NCBI GenBank assembly: GCA_027489175.1
Contig: JAIYAE010000038.1
Span: 1-64,000 of the forward strand
Length of the DNA stretch: 64,000 nt
From: Rhodobacter sp.
Lineage (GTDB): Bacteria > Pseudomonadota > Alphaproteobacteria > Rhodobacterales > Rhodobacteraceae
Reading direction: 5' to 3'
Part shown: one piece after another, positions 1 to 10,374 of the stretch
How the letters are laid out: every line of letters begins with the position of its first letter
Numbering within the stretch: the stretch's first letter is position 1
Made by a program: the position numbers and the translations under genes
Notes under the pieces: generated by a model
Databases searched by the model: none
Told to the model about the DNA's origin: nothing
The model's input: only the letters and a program-made list of their open reading frames with translations

Positions 1-109
1 CCCGCTCAGCGGAAAGCCCACCCATCAAAACCGCCACTCTGGGGGACATCCTGCTCGATGCGCCCGCCATTTACTGCCTCATCCGGGTCTTATGTGACCC
101 GTGATATTG

Positions 110-1036
110 TTAGTCCTGCGTGGTTTCTCCGACCCGCATGATTTCCCACTCTAACGTGATACCGCTTGATTGGAAAACCTTTTTTCGCACTTCCTCACCC
201 AGATTTTCCAGATCGGCGGCGGTCGCCCCTCCGGCGTTGATCAGGAAGTTGGAATGCATCGGCGACATCTGCGCGCCGCCAATCCTGGCCCCGCGCATGC
301 CTGCGTCGTCAATCACCTTCCAGGCCTTCAGCTCATGCGTGTCGTCCGCCGCCCCGGTGCTGCTGCGCCCCAAGGGGTTGCGGAAGGTGCTGCCAGCGGA
401 TCTATCCCTTGTGGGTTGGCTGGCATCGCGCTTGGCGATCTGGTCCAGCATCCGCGCCTCAAGCGCCGCCGGGTCGCCCGGTTTTGCCCGGAAGGTCGCC
501 CCGACGATCACGGCACCCTCAGGCAGATCGCTTTGCCGGTAGCGCAAGGCAAGGTCCGAGGCGGGCATCGCCTGCACGTCGCCCGCGCGGGTGACGATCT
601 GCACCTCCTCCAGCACATCCGCCACGTAACTGCCGTAACAGCCCGCGTTCATCCGCACAGCGCCGCCAATGCTGCCCGGGATGGTGCGCAGAAAGGTCAG
701 GTCCAGCCCCGCCTCAGCCGCGCGCTTCGCGACATGGGCATCCAACGCGGCGGCCCCCGCAGTCACCCGATCGCCTGCCACCTCAATCCCGTTGAAGCCC
801 CGGCCAAGCCGGATCACCACGGCACGAATGCCGCCATCGCGCACGATAAGATTCGACCCGACCCCCATCGGAAAGACCGCAACCCCAGGGTCCAGCGCCG
901 CGAGAAACGCCGCGAGGTCGGCCACATCCGCCGGCTGGAACAGCCAGTCCGCGGGCCCGCCCACGCGCAGCCAGGTCAGGTCAGCCAAGGGGCGGTTCGG
1001 CGTCAGCACGCCGCGCGGGGTGGGTAAGCTGGTCAT
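110..1036 (-). CDS. murB: UDP-N-acetylenolpyruvoylglucosamine reductase MurB
   Basis: MurB reduces UDP-GlcNAc-enolpyruvate to UDP-MurNAc with NADPH and FAD in the cytoplasm, the second committed step of peptidoglycan synthesis. The protein shows the FAD-binding motifs [12 protein letters not shown] and [16 protein letters not shown], the catalytic-serine segment SAGSTFRNP and a C-terminal substrate loop MHSNFLIN. The track ORF runs 30 codons further upstream, but that part has low-complexity Gly/Arg content and MurB homology begins near MTSLPTP, so the start at 1036 is preferred. It gives 308 residues, a normal length for the short type. It is the last dcw gene seen on this strand; ddl and ftsQAZ would be expected beyond the left edge. 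Confidence 0.95.
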   Translation of the reverse strand: MTSLPTPRGVLTPNRPLADLTWLRVGGPADWLFQPADVADLAAFLAALDPGVAVFPMGVGSNLIVRDGGIRAVVIRLGRGFNGIEVAGDRVTAGAAALDAHVAKRAAEAGLDLTFLRTIPGSIGGAVRMNAGCYGSYVADVLEEVQIVTRAGDVQAMPASDLALRYRQSDLPEGAVIVGATFRAKPGDPAALEARMLDQIAKRDASQPTRDRSAGSTFRNPLGRSSTGAADDTHELKAWKVIDDAGMRGARIGGAQMSPMHSNFLINAGGATAADLENLGEEVRKKVFQSSGITLEWEIMRVGETTQD

Positions 1037-1085
1037 GCCGCGTGGATACAAGGCCACCCCGGCGCCCGCAAGAAAAAGCCGGGGC

Positions 1086-1370
1086 CTAGCGCCGCCGCCC
1101 CCCGACCAGAAGGCCAATGACGGCACCGACCAGCCCAGGCGCCGCCATCACCAGCGCTGCCCAGAAAAGCTGCAGGACATTGCCACCGCCCGGCCCGGCC
1201 TTGCGCCAGACGAGGGCAGCAGCGCACAGCGCTATGACCACCGGCACCCAAAGGGCCGACCTCCAGCCATGGCGCCGGGCCATCAACCAGGCGCTGCCCC
1301 CGGCCACCAGCGCGGTGGCCGCAGCAAGGCCCAGAAGCGAAAGGATCAGATCACTGTCGGCACCGAACAT
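1086..1370 (-). CDS. Small integral membrane protein of unknown function
   Basis: This 94-residue protein has three apparent membrane segments: residues about 7-28, 38-56 and 66-88. An Arg-rich turn (ARRHGWR) follows the first and the C-terminus is GGRRR. I do not recognise a family. It lies between murB and two DUF2484 genes on the same strand with gaps of only a few bases to about 50 bases, so it is probably co-transcribed with the dcw genes. The position suggests an accessory envelope role, but that is only inference from context. Confidence 0.7.
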   Translation of the reverse strand: MFGADSDLILSLLGLAAATALVAGGSAWLMARRHGWRSALWVPVVIALCAAALVWRKAGPGGGNVLQLFWAALVMAAPGLVGAVIGLLVGGRRR

Positions 1371-1373
1371 CGG

Positions 1374-1619
1374 TCACCCAAGTTGTCGCCGCAGCCAGCG
1401 CCAGAAATAGACCACCGGCCAGCGCAGGATCGACGCGCCCGCCGCAAGGATCACCATGCCGATGATCGGGCCGCCCTCATAGGTGACCCAGCCCAGAAGT
1501 GGCACGCCGACCGCGATCATCACATAGGCCGCGCGCCAGTGGTAATCGCGCGACGGAAACATCGCAATGACATTCGCCGCCACCAGCCAGACCAGACACA
1601 GCGCAAGGGGGAGCATCAT
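1374..1619 (-). CDS. DUF2484 family small membrane protein (copy 2)
   Basis: An 81-residue protein with an N-terminal membrane helix followed by a short MFPSRDYHWR loop, a second hydrophobic pair and a basic amphipathic tail (YFWRWLRRQL). It resembles the next gene upstream in length, helix layout and the 'MFP/MLP' plus basic loop, so the two look like a tandem duplication. Both fit the Rhodobacterales-restricted DUF2484 family usually found in this spot of the dcw cluster. Function is unknown. The start overlaps the preceding gene's stop by 4 bp (ATGA), indicating translational coupling. Confidence 0.8.
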   Translation of the reverse strand: MMLPLALCLVWLVAANVIAMFPSRDYHWRAAYVMIAVGVPLLGWVTYEGGPIIGMVILAAGASILRWPVVYFWRWLRRQLG

Positions 1620-1882
1620 TTCTCAAGCTCTTTCGGCAGTGGGGCCGGCAGACCAAGGGCGCGACGGATGAAATAGCGCAACGGGTTGCGGAACATCGAG
1701 ATGAAGGCGAACAGACCGAGGGCAAGCCAGAGCCAGCCATGCACCCAACCGATCCAGACCAGCAGAACCGGTGCCGCGATCAACAGCGCCACGCCCGGCA
1801 CCATCTGCCGCTTCATCGGCAGCATCGCGACGATGGCCGAGGCGAGGACCCAGAAACAGCCAAGGATCAGCGGCGTGCTCAT
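1616..1882 (-). CDS. DUF2484 family small membrane protein (copy 1)
   Basis: An 88-residue protein with hydrophobic segments at about residues 5-22, 29-46 and 48-62, the loop MLPMKRQMVPG, and a basic stretch FRNPLRYFIRRALG near the C-terminus. This pattern (VLAS.. MLP, then WIGW.HGW, then FRNPL) matches what I know of DUF2484, a short membrane family known from Rhodobacterales and located between murC and murB. No enzymatic motif is visible. It overlaps the following DUF2484 gene by 4 bp. It is separated from murC by a short AT-rich hairpin. Confidence 0.82.
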   Translation of the reverse strand: MSTPLILGCFWVLASAIVAMLPMKRQMVPGVALLIAAPVLLVWIGWVHGWLWLALGLFAFISMFRNPLRYFIRRALGLPAPLPKELEK

Positions 1883-1916
1883 CTTGGGCGCTCCGGGTCA
1901 GCCAAAGCGGCGCCCC

Positions 1917-1937
1917 AAAATTTTCGCAGAAAATTTT
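1917..1937. repeat. AATTTTC-GCA-GAAAATT mini-hairpin, copy a
   Basis: Nine-base perfect arms (AAAATTTTC / GAAAATTTT) around the trinucleotide GCA, in the short gap between murC and the first DUF2484 gene. The same 7-base core with the same three-base loop recurs at 27999, 28034 (reverse orientation) and 38476. It may act as a weak terminator or an mRNA stability element inside the operon. Confidence 0.7.
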
Positions 1938-1943
1938 TCCCGC

Positions 1944-3350
1944 TCACGCCGCAGCGCCCATCAGCTTGGCGGGCAGCGCGTTGGCCCAGGCGCTGATCGT
2001 GCCGGCCCCAAGGCAGACAACCATATCCCCCGGCCGCGCCTGTTCCTTTACAAGGCGCGCAAGGTCCGCCTCATCGATCAGCGCACGGGCGTGGCGGTGG
2101 CCATGGGCGATCAGCCCCGCCACCAGATCATCCCGCGCGGCGCCGGGGATCGGGTCTTCGCCGGCGGAATAGACATCAGCGATGGCCACCACATCGGCAT
2201 CGTTGAAGCAGGTGCAGAAGTCCTCGAACAGGCTGGAAAGCCGGGTATAGCGGTGCGGCTGATGAATGGCGATGATCCGGCCCTTGGTGGCTTGCCGCGC
2301 GGCCTTCAGCACCGCAGCGATTTCCACCGGGTGGTGGCCATAGTCGTCAATGATCGTGACACCGTTCACCTCGGCCACCTTGGTGAAGCGCCGGTTGACG
2401 CCGGCGAACCCGGCCAGAGCCTCGCGGATCTCATCCTTTTTCATGCCAAGGTGCCGCGCCACGGCTACCGCCGCCAGGGCGTTCGACACGTTGTGGTCCC
2501 CCGGCATCGGCAAGGTGCAGCCCTCAATCAGCGCGTCTTCGCTTTGCAGGGCGATGTCGAAATGCGCGACCCCATTCTCATAGGTCAGGTTCTGCGCCCG
2601 CACATCGGCCTGCGCGTTGAAGCCGAAGGTCACGATCCGCCGGTCGGTCACCCGGCCGACCAGCGCCTGCACCTCTGGGTGGTCGGTGCAGCAGACAGCA
2701 AGGCCATAGAATGGGATGTTCGACACGAAATCGAGGAACCCCTTCCGCAGCGCATCGAAGGTGCCCCAATGCTCCATGTGTTCGGGGTCGATGTTGGTCA
2801 CGATGGCAATCGTCGCGGGCAGGCGGTTGAAGCTGCCGTCGCTTTCATCCGCCTCGACCACCATCCATTCCCCCGCCCCGGCCCGCGCGTTCGATCCATA
2901 GGCATGGATCACCCCGCCGTTGATCACCGTGGGGTCAAACCCGCCCTTGTCCAGCAGCGTCGCCACCATCGTCGTGGTCGTCGTCTTGCCATGCGTCCCG
3001 GCAATCGCGATGTTTGACCGCAGGCGCATCAATTCCGCCAGCATCTCGGCCCGGCGGACGACGGGCAGCTTGCGGCGGCGGGCCTCCTCCAGTTCCGGAT
3101 TGCCCTTCTTGATCGCCGAGGAAATCACGACCACCGCCGCCTCGCCGATGTTTCCGGCTTTCTGGCCTTCGAAGAACACCGCCCCCAGCTTCACCAGCCG
3201 GTCGGTGATCTTCGACGCCTTGGCGTCCGACCCCTGCACCCGGTAGCCCAGCGTTATCAGCACTTCGGCGATCCCGCTCATCCCGATGCCGCCGATCCCG
3301 ACAAAGTGGATGGGCCCCAGCTCCAGCGGCAGTTTGGTGGCGGCGTTCAT
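1944..3350 (-). CDS. murC: UDP-N-acetylmuramate--L-alanine ligase MurC
   Basis: MurC adds L-alanine to UDP-MurNAc using ATP, starting the stem peptide. Of its 468 residues, the N-terminal nucleotide-sugar domain opens with [17 protein letters not shown], the ATP-binding P-loop is GTHGKTTTT at about residue 119, the carbamate/metal region is EADESDGSF, and the C-terminal ligase domain starts near the conserved [10 protein letters not shown]. These are MurC-specific rather than MurD/E/F motifs. Its start overlaps the murG stop by 4 bp, so the two are translationally coupled in the dcw operon. Confidence 0.97.
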   Translation of the reverse strand: MNAATKLPLELGPIHFVGIGGIGMSGIAEVLITLGYRVQGSDAKASKITDRLVKLGAVFFEGQKAGNIGEAAVVVISSAIKKGNPELEEARRRKLPVVRRAEMLAELMRLRSNIAIAGTHGKTTTTTMVATLLDKGGFDPTVINGGVIHAYGSNARAGAGEWMVVEADESDGSFNRLPATIAIVTNIDPEHMEHWGTFDALRKGFLDFVSNIPFYGLAVCCTDHPEVQALVGRVTDRRIVTFGFNAQADVRAQNLTYENGVAHFDIALQSEDALIEGCTLPMPGDHNVSNALAAVAVARHLGMKKDEIREALAGFAGVNRRFTKVAEVNGVTIIDDYGHHPVEIAAVLKAARQATKGRIIAIHQPHRYTRLSSLFEDFCTCFNDADVVAIADVYSAGEDPIPGAARDDLVAGLIAHGHRHARALIDEADLARLVKEQARPGDMVVCLGAGTISAWANALPAKLMGAAA

Positions 3351-4441
3351 GCGGGCTCTCCTCCCAGGGCTTCGACCAGCGCCACAAGGCGGGCGGTCGC
3401 ATCGGGTTTGCCTTCGCCAAGTGCTGCGCGCGCCATGGTCTCGGCCTTCATCGGGTCTTCAAGGATCGCGGCGATGTGCCGTGCCAGCGTGCTTGCGTCA
3501 AGCGCCTTTTCCGTCAGCATGACCGCGCCCCCGGTGTCTACCAACCCTTTGGCGTTGGCGGTCTGATGGTCCCCTGTCGCCGCCGCGAAGGGGATCAGGA
3601 TCGCGGGCCGCCCGATCACGCTGATATCGGCGACCGAGGATGCGCCGGATCGGCTGATCACCAGCTGAGCCTCGGATAATCTGCGCGGGATGTCGGTAAA
3701 GAAGGGCGCGATTTCGGCCCGCACGCCCGCGGCCTCATAGGCCTCCGCGGCGCGGGTGGCGTCTTCGTCCCGCGCCTGATGCGCAATCCGCAGGTTGGCG
3801 CGCAAGCCTTCAGGCAAGAGCGCCATGGCGCCGGGCACCACATCCGACAGGATGCGCGCGCCCTGACTGCCGCCGATCACCACCAGCGCCATCGGGTAAT
3901 CCCCCGGCGGAATGTAGGGGGCCGAAGCCCGGTCCAGCACCGCCTGGCGCACCGGGTTACCCACGGCTTCACCCGTCACCCCTGCAGGCAGCGTCGTGGG
4001 CCAAGTCCCGCAGGCCACCTTGTCCACCCGGCGGGCGAAGATCTGGTTCACCCGGCCAAGGACGCCGTTCTGTTCATGAATCATCCGTGGCCGCCGCAAG
4101 ACCCATGCCGCGGATAGCGCCGGGATCGACGGATAGCCGCCGAACCCCACCACCACCGAAGGCCGGTCCCGCAACTGCGAGATCAGCGCGCCGATGACAC
4201 CGCCCAGAATACGGAACGGCACCAGCAGCTTGGCCGCAGCCCCGCCCCGCGCAAAGGTGGCGCTGGCCACCCGTTCGATCTTCACAGCTTCCGGGAACCC
4301 GCCCGCATAGCGCGCGCCCCGGTCGTCGGTGGACAGCTTTACCCGCCAGCCGCGCGCCAGCATCGCCTCGGCCAGGGCCTGGGCGGGGAACATGTGCCCG
4401 CCCGTGCCGCCCGCGGCGATGAGAAGAAGCTTCGCCATCAC
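3347..4441 (-). CDS. murG: Lipid II synthase (GlcNAc transferase) MurG
   Basis: MurG transfers GlcNAc from UDP-GlcNAc to lipid I at the inner face of the cytoplasmic membrane, producing lipid II. The 364-residue protein has the GT28 glycine loops [15 protein letters not shown] at residue 10 and [13 protein letters not shown] at about 95, then [11 protein letters not shown], the donor-site VIGGSQGA, and the C-terminal [10 protein letters not shown] and [13 protein letters not shown] segments that bind UDP-GlcNAc. It sits between ftsW and murC with 4-bp overlaps on both sides. A second Met directly follows the first; either could be the start. Confidence 0.97.
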   Translation of the reverse strand: MMAKLLLIAAGGTGGHMFPAQALAEAMLARGWRVKLSTDDRGARYAGGFPEAVKIERVASATFARGGAAAKLLVPFRILGGVIGALISQLRDRPSVVVGFGGYPSIPALSAAWVLRRPRMIHEQNGVLGRVNQIFARRVDKVACGTWPTTLPAGVTGEAVGNPVRQAVLDRASAPYIPPGDYPMALVVIGGSQGARILSDVVPGAMALLPEGLRANLRIAHQARDEDATRAAEAYEAAGVRAEIAPFFTDIPRRLSEAQLVISRSGASSVADISVIGRPAILIPFAAATGDHQTANAKGLVDTGGAVMLTEKALDASTLARHIAAILEDPMKAETMARAALGEGKPDATARLVALVEALGGEPA

Positions 4442-5601
4442 CGACCCCGCCGGAAGACGTCGCTCATCTGGCCGCGTGGGCGTTGGCGGGTCAGCGCCAG
4501 CAGCATGCCCATGGTGATCCCGGCGGCGATGACCGACGATCCGCCATAGCTGACGAAGGGCAGTGTCATCCCCTTTGCCGGCAGAAGCCGCACGGCCACA
4601 CCCATGTTGATCATCGCCTGCACCCCGAAAATGCAGGCCAGCCCCGCGCCCGCCAGCCGGGCAAAGGGGTCACGCTCGGCCAAAAGGCGGCCAAGCGACC
4701 GGACCACGATCACCCCGTAAAGTGCCAGGATCACCAGAACCAGGATCAACCCGTATTCCTCGGCTGCAACCGCGATGATGAAATCGGTATGCGCGTCCGG
4801 CAGTGACCATTTCACCTGCCCCTCACCCACGCCGACACCGAAGAACCCGCCCTCCTGAATGGCGTTGGCGGCGTAGCCAAGCTGCGTGCGCGGGTCCACA
4901 TCCGGCGACAGGAACCCGTCAATCCGGCGGGCAAAGTGCTCGGACGCCTCATAAAACACCAGCCCGGCCACACCCACGACCCCGCCCACCACGACGATCA
5001 GCGTCATCGGAGCGCCGCCAATGAAATAGATCACGCCCCAGGCGAAAATGATCAGCGCCGACTGGCCGAAGTCCGGCTGCATCGCCAGAAACGCGACCAC
5101 GACCAGCGTCAGCGCGAAAGAAATGGTCTTGCCCGGCGGTCCGTTCAGATCCTGGGCCGAGGCGATCAGCCAGGCCACGACGATCACAAAGCCGGGCTTC
5201 AGAAACTCGGACGGCTGGACCGAGGCGAAGCCAAGGCTGAACCAGCGCACAGCGCCTTTGCCAAAATCCGTGCCAATGACCGGCAACAGCATCAGCGCGA
5301 CCAGAGACACCGCAAAGCCCATGACGCCCAGCCTGCGCACCATGGCGGGCGACATCATCGAAATCGCGATCATCACCACCAAGGCGATCCCGCCGAAAAA
5401 GGCCTGACGCTGGACGTAATAGAACGGCTCCAGCCCGTTGCGCGTGGCCAGGGGCACCGAGGCGGCAAGCCCCAGAAGAAGCCCGATGCCAAACAGGACA
5501 AAGACCGAGGTCAGCGTCCACTTGTCGATGGTGCGCCACCAACGGGGAAGTACCGGCTCGGTCACCCGTATGGGATTGGAGCCATAGACCATTTCAGTCA
5601 T
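4438..5601 (-). CDS. ftsW: Septal peptidoglycan polymerase FtsW (SEDS family)
   Basis: FtsW is the SEDS glycosyltransferase that polymerises lipid II at the division septum with FtsI. The 387-residue protein has about ten membrane helices. It carries the conserved periplasmic signature for the catalytic aspartate region ([18 protein letters not shown]), [10 protein letters not shown], and the C-terminal [17 protein letters not shown] motif. A short soluble N-terminus with VLPRWW precedes the first helix. It overlaps murG by 4 bp. Upstream the strand switches to the accessory block, so this gene heads the second half of the split dcw cluster and would need its own promoter in 5602-5790. I could not identify one with confidence. 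Confidence 0.96.
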   Translation of the reverse strand: MTEMVYGSNPIRVTEPVLPRWWRTIDKWTLTSVFVLFGIGLLLGLAASVPLATRNGLEPFYYVQRQAFFGGIALVVMIAISMMSPAMVRRLGVMGFAVSLVALMLLPVIGTDFGKGAVRWFSLGFASVQPSEFLKPGFVIVVAWLIASAQDLNGPPGKTISFALTLVVVAFLAMQPDFGQSALIIFAWGVIYFIGGAPMTLIVVVGGVVGVAGLVFYEASEHFARRIDGFLSPDVDPRTQLGYAANAIQEGGFFGVGVGEGQVKWSLPDAHTDFIIAVAAEEYGLILVLVILALYGVIVVRSLGRLLAERDPFARLAGAGLACIFGVQAMINMGVAVRLLPAKGMTLPFVSYGGSSVIAAGITMGMLLALTRQRPRGQMSDVFRRGR

Positions 5602-5792
5602 GGGAAAACCGCCTGGAAAACGCCTGCTCTGCCTTTACGCCCGGATGTGTCCCCCGGGTCTGGCAAGCAGAGTAGCGGCAAATCCGCTCTCTGGCCAGTG
5701 TGAATGCATGACAGAGCGGCGGCATGATCAACCAGCGTTCGCAAGAATCATCACGCACAGGGCCGGCTATCCGCCACCTTCGTTTGTACGAC

Positions 5793-5821
5793 TTGCCTGT
5801 TTGAAGAATCAGTTATATAAG
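5793..5821 (+). promoter_or_regulatory. Candidate sigma-70 promoter for the NTF2/ArsR/SRPBCC operon
   Basis: TTGCCT is followed after 17 bp by TATAAG in an unusually AT-rich stretch, and the short leader ends in AAAGGA eight bases before the ATG at 5849. The surrounding TTATATAA and TTACATAA segments could form an operator for the ArsR-type regulator encoded second in the operon; this is inference. Confidence 0.5.
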
Positions 5822-5848
5822 ATGTTTGTTACATAAAGGATTACTGAT

Positions 5849-6238
5849 ATGCCAAGTCAAGTTGCCGACCTCCTCCACGCTTGGGCCGACCGCACCGCCC
5901 ATGGGCAATCGGACGCCATTCTCCGCGACCACGCCCCCGACGCGGTGATCTTCGACGTTCTGCCGCCGCTCCAACATCGTGGCACAGCCGCCTACCGTGC
6001 AACCTGGGACGATTGGCAGCCGCAGACGGTAAACGCCCTGACCTTTCGGCTTGAGGACCTGCACGTCACCGAAGGCCCCGACCAAGCCTTTGCCCACGGC
6101 CTTCTGCACTGCGGTGGCACCACCGCCGATGGCCGCAGCTTTGCGGATATTGTCCGCGCGACCTTTTGCCTTGTCCGCACGTCCGACGGCTGGCGCATTG
6201 TCCACCAGCACATCTCTGCCCCGAAAGCCCCCCAATGA
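5849..6238 (+). CDS. NTF2/SnoaL-like (ketosteroid-isomerase fold) protein
   Basis: A 129-residue single-domain protein with the layout of the SnoaL/DUF4440 cone fold: an N-terminal helix (LLHAWADRTAHG), HAPDAVIFDVLPP, a middle strand RLEDLHVTEGPDQAFAHG, and the end FCLVRTSDGWRIVHQHIS, where the W-IVHQH strand is the family hallmark. Such proteins bind or isomerise small hydrophobic molecules; the substrate here cannot be told. A good Shine-Dalgarno (AAAGGA) supports this start. It is the first gene of a four-gene operon, and its stop overlaps the ArsR start (ATGA). The partners (ArsR plus AHSA1 proteins) form a common stress or xenobiotic-responsive set. Confidence 0.8.
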   Translation: MPSQVADLLHAWADRTAHGQSDAILRDHAPDAVIFDVLPPLQHRGTAAYRATWDDWQPQTVNALTFRLEDLHVTEGPDQAFAHGLLHCGGTTADGRSFADIVRATFCLVRTSDGWRIVHQHISAPKAPQ

Positions 6239-6564
6239 CCCAACTCGACAGCGCCTTTGCTGCCCTCGCCGACCCGACCCGCCGCGCAATCCTTGCCCGG
6301 CTGGCAACCGGAGAGGCGACAGTCCAAGACCTCGCCCGCCCGTTCCCGATCAGCCAACCCGCGATCAGCCGCCATCTGAAGGTGCTGGAGGATGCCGGCC
6401 TGATCGAAACCCGCATCGACGGGACCTCACGCCCCCGTCGCCTGAAACCGGACGCGGTAGAGGAGCTTTGGGATTGGCTTGGCCAATACCGCGCCCTCTG
6501 GGAAGCGCGTTATGCCCGGCTGGATGACGTGCTGGCGGACCTCCAGAAGGATGACACCCCATGA
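6235..6564 (+). CDS. ArsR-family winged-helix transcriptional regulator
   Basis: A 109-residue regulator: DSAFAALADPTRRAILARLATGEATVQDLA, then the recognition helix ISQPAISRHLKVLEDAGLIE, then the wing IDGTSRPRRLKPDAVEELWDWL. It contains no cysteine, so it is not a classic metal sensor. It belongs to the subgroup paired with SRPBCC/AHSA1 genes (SdpR/YgaV-like layout). The track ORF starts 23 codons earlier, but homology and the 4-bp overlap with the previous stop place the start at 6235. It also overlaps the next SRPBCC gene by 4 bp and probably autoregulates the operon. Confidence 0.9.
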   Translation: MTQLDSAFAALADPTRRAILARLATGEATVQDLARPFPISQPAISRHLKVLEDAGLIETRIDGTSRPRRLKPDAVEELWDWLGQYRALWEARYARLDDVLADLQKDDTP

Positions 6565-7034
6565 CCGCCCCTGTTCAGTTGACCCTCGACGGTGACACAA
6601 GGATCATCGTCACCCGGTCCTTTACCGCCCCCCCAGCGCTCGTATTCCGTGCCCACATTGAACCCGCACTGATCCGGCGCTGGATGATCGGGCCCGATGG
6701 CTGGACCATGCCGATCTGCGACTGCGACCCCCGCCCCGGCGGCAGCTTTCGCTTCGGTTGGACAAACGGTACCGACACCAGCTTCCACGCGACCGGCGAA
6801 TACCTTGAGGTGACGCCAGAGCGGATCATCCACATCGAACGGATGTTCCTGCCCGACCCCACCCCCGACAATCACGTCGACACCCGCTTCGCCGCCGATG
6901 GCACCGGCACCCGCATGACCATGGTGATGACCCTGCCCAGCCCTGAGGCCCGCGCCGCCGTCATCGCCTCGGGCATGCCGGACGGATTGGAAGACAGCTA
7001 CGCCCGCCTTGAAACCATCCTTGCAAAGGCCTGA
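6561..7034 (+). CDS. SRPBCC (AHSA1-like START) domain protein
   Basis: A 157-residue protein with one SRPBCC/AHSA1 domain: ITRSFTAPPALVFRAH-type first strand and helix, RRWMIGPDGW, the typical DPRPGGSFRF turn, FHATGEYLEVTPERI, and a C-terminal helix GMPDGLEDSYARLETIL. The domain forms a hydrophobic cavity. In ArsR-linked operons it is generally annotated as an Hsp90-ATPase-activator homologue of unknown ligand. It is translationally coupled to the ArsR gene and is followed after two bases by a related two-domain gene, so the locus holds three copies of the fold. Confidence 0.85.
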   Translation: MTAPVQLTLDGDTRIIVTRSFTAPPALVFRAHIEPALIRRWMIGPDGWTMPICDCDPRPGGSFRFGWTNGTDTSFHATGEYLEVTPERIIHIERMFLPDPTPDNHVDTRFAADGTGTRMTMVMTLPSPEARAAVIASGMPDGLEDSYARLETILAKA

Positions 7035-7036
7035 CC

Positions 7037-8002
7037 ATGCTTGCCACCCTTGCCATGACCCTGTCGGGCGACACCGATCTTGTGCTCAGCCGCCAGTTCA
7101 ACGCCTCGCCCGCGCTGCTGTGGCGCGCACTGACCGATCCCCTGATCCTGCCGCGCTGGCAATGGGCGCAAGACTGGCCGATGGTCACCTGCGAGATGGA
7201 TGTCACCGTCGGCGGCAGTTTCCGATGGGTCTGGCGCACCGCGCCTGACCGCCTGATGGGCGTAAAGGGTCGCTTCCTGACGGTGGATGCCCCCCGCTGC
7301 CTGATCCACACCGAAACCTTCGACGAAGACTTGACCGGCGGCGAAACCACCGTCACCCAGACCCTGACCGAAGTCGCGCCGCAGACCACCCGGCTGACCA
7401 TGACCGTGCGCTATTCCACCGCTGAGGCCCGCGCTGCCGCCGTTGCCAGCGGCATGCTTCCGGGGATGGAGGAGGCTTATGCCAAGCTTGATGCCCTCCT
7501 GCCCCGCCTGATCCCCGAACTCGCCCGCACAGACTTTCGCATCGTGGGCACCGGTGACCGGCAGATCACCGTCACCCGCAGCTTTGCCGCCGCCAAAGCC
7601 ACCGTCTTCCGCGCCCATACCGAAGCGGCCCTCCTCTCCCGCTGGATGGGCAGCACAGAGATGCCGCTTGCGGTCTGCGAGATGGACCCCCGCCCCGGCG
7701 GCCACTACCGCTATACCTGGATCATGCAGGACGGCACCCGGATCACACTGTCCGGCACGATCCAGACCCTGACCCCAGACCGCATCACCGCGGTTGAGGT
7801 GTTCGACCCCGACTGGACCGGCGGCCCCGCAACGGTGGAAACCACCTTCACCGAAACCGCCGGCCGCACCATCGTGCAGGTGACCATCACCTATACCACC
7901 GCGCCGGCGCGGGATCAGGTCCTTGCCTCCGGCATGGGGGAAGGCATGGCCGGGTCCTACGACCTGTTGGACGCCCTCCTGGAGCGGATCCCCGCGCGCT
8001 GA
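7037..8002 (+). CDS. Tandem two-domain SRPBCC (AHSA1-like) protein
   Basis: This 321-residue protein contains two complete AHSA1-type domains in one chain. Domain 1 (about 5-150) has LSRQFNASPALLWRALTDP, VTVGGSFRWVWR and GMLPGMEEAYAKLDALL. Domain 2 (about 165-318) has VTRSFAAAKATVFRAHTEA, DPRPGGHYRYTW and GMGEGMAGSYDLLDALL. The short linker (PRLIPELARTDFR) argues for a true fusion rather than two genes, as the frame is open throughout. With the preceding gene it makes three SRPBCC domains in a row, probably from local duplication. The function is unknown. Confidence 0.85.
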   Translation: MLATLAMTLSGDTDLVLSRQFNASPALLWRALTDPLILPRWQWAQDWPMVTCEMDVTVGGSFRWVWRTAPDRLMGVKGRFLTVDAPRCLIHTETFDEDLTGGETTVTQTLTEVAPQTTRLTMTVRYSTAEARAAAVASGMLPGMEEAYAKLDALLPRLIPELARTDFRIVGTGDRQITVTRSFAAAKATVFRAHTEAALLSRWMGSTEMPLAVCEMDPRPGGHYRYTWIMQDGTRITLSGTIQTLTPDRITAVEVFDPDWTGGPATVETTFTETAGRTIVQVTITYTTAPARDQVLASGMGEGMAGSYDLLDALLERIPAR

Positions 8003-9004
<1,002 letters not shown>

Positions 9005-9071
9005 TCCTTGGGCCGGATAGGCTGCGCAATATCATTCCTTCAAAGCTTTTGGCCATCCAGACATGTCAGTC

Positions 9072-9446
9072 CTAGGAACTTCCGCCATTTGATGGCGAAG
9101 CGGAAATCTCATGCAGGATCTGGATCGCATAGACCGCGGATGCCCAACATGCAAAGGCCAGCATGTACCGCAGGACGTCATTCAGGAATGGGTCCTGCAT
9201 CGCCGTTAGTCCGCCGAAAGAAAAGATCAGAAGACAAATCCCGTAAAAGCCTCGCGTCGCGGCAGCAGGGTCATTTCCGGCAAAGAGACGCTTGAACCTT
9301 CCCAGCCGAAGCAGAGCATGATCCAGGGCGAGCACGAAGAAAAGCATCAGCGTCACAAGACCGATCCAGTTGCGCTCGGTACGCCACTCAATCGCCACCA
9401 GGAAAGTGCCCAGGCAGGCAGTCAATAAAATGATTGCTGGCCGCAT
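9072..9446 (-). CDS. Hypothetical membrane protein, four predicted helices
   Basis: A 124-residue protein with hydrophobic stretches at roughly residues 3-18, 28-47, 66-84 and 90-109, a basic loop LLRLGRFKRLFAG and a polar tail ISASPSNGGSS. No family is recognised. It is convergent with ldh and lies about 55 bp downstream of the amidohydrolase gene region on the same strand, without obvious linkage. GC looks a little lower than the neighbours. The reading frame and membrane pattern support a real gene; nothing supports a function. Confidence 0.6.
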   Translation of the reverse strand: MRPAIILLTACLGTFLVAIEWRTERNWIGLVTLMLFFVLALDHALLRLGRFKRLFAGNDPAAATRGFYGICLLIFSFGGLTAMQDPFLNDVLRYMLAFACWASAVYAIQILHEISASPSNGGSS

Positions 9447-9501
9447 TGCAGGGCCTCCTAATTTCTGTCGGTTGGATCCGGTGCGATGATTTATTTCAGA
9501 G

Positions 9502-10365
9502 TCAGTTTAGGGGTACTTGTCGGACCCTGTAAACTCGCGTTGCCGTCCCTTGCGCGATGGCATCCTGCTCATCCGCTGATAGACCGCTCAGCAATTCCTT
9601 CGTCATCTCGATCCAGCCCGGCAAACCCACCCCAAGGTTCACCACCGGCCAGTCGCTGCCCCACAGCATCCGGCCCGGCCCGAAGACCTGCAACAGATGG
9701 TCGACATAGGGCCGTAACAGCGCCGCTGTCGCTGTCCCCGGCGCGCAATAGGCGGTGATGCCAGAGAGTTTGACGACCACGTTCGGAAAAGCTGCGACCG
9801 CCTCGATCCCGGCCTTCCACACTTCCCAATCACCCGCCGCCACATCGGGCACGCCGCAATGGTCAAGGACTAAGTTTTGGTCCGGGCAGGCGCGCAAGAG
9901 GGGCACTCCAACCGGGATCAACTGCCGCGACAGAAAGTTCAGGTCGAACGGCAGCCCCGCGCGCCCGATCTTGCGCAGGTTGGCGCGGAAGGTTTCCGTC
10001 TCAGACACCCCATCCGGCACCACATGCAGGATGCGGCGAAAGCCCACCACGCCAAGCCCCTGCGCCTCTTCCAGCCAGGCGTCAAAACCAGCGTCAGCCT
10101 CGGGCCGGATGCTGGCGATCTGGCCCAGCATCTTCACTCCCCCGACGGAGGTCCCGATCATCCCCGCCACCAGCCGTGCCTCGGCCTGGTAATCGGCGTC
10201 ATCAACCCCGGTTTCCATGAAGATCGTCGCCGCAACCCGGCCCGCAACCAGCCCGGCGTAGTCTTCCCGCGTGAAATCCCCGGCAAGGGCGGGCACCCCT
10301 TCGGTCCAAGCATAGCCGATCCGGTCGCGCAGGATCAAATGCTGGTGTGTGTCGATCAGGTCCAT
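9502..10365 (-). CDS. Amidohydrolase-2 family TIM-barrel hydrolase (COG3618-like)
   Basis: A 287-residue metal-dependent hydrolase starting MDLIDTHQHLI, whose HxH motif at residues 7-9 supplies metal ligands. Further motifs are GFRRILH, VLDHCGVPD (metal-binding His region) and LWGSDWPVVNL (catalytic Asp) near the C-terminus. This layout is that of the L-fuconolactone / 2-pyrone-4,6-dicarboxylate lactonase group, but the substrate cannot be assigned. It lies immediately downstream of a P-loop kinase gene (9-bp gap, same strand), suggesting a small sugar or lactone utilisation pair inserted beside murD. Confidence 0.85.
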   Translation of the reverse strand: MDLIDTHQHLILRDRIGYAWTEGVPALAGDFTREDYAGLVAGRVAATIFMETGVDDADYQAEARLVAGMIGTSVGGVKMLGQIASIRPEADAGFDAWLEEAQGLGVVGFRRILHVVPDGVSETETFRANLRKIGRAGLPFDLNFLSRQLIPVGVPLLRACPDQNLVLDHCGVPDVAAGDWEVWKAGIEAVAAFPNVVVKLSGITAYCAPGTATAALLRPYVDHLLQVFGPGRMLWGSDWPVVNLGVGLPGWIEMTKELLSGLSADEQDAIAQGTATRVYRVRQVPLN

Positions 10366-10374
10366 CGCCCCCCC

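Noticed and set aside
1686-3017. 443-aa plus-strand ORF
   Set aside because: Shadow frame antisense to DUF2484/murC with no recognisable domain and biased Arg/His/Pro content.
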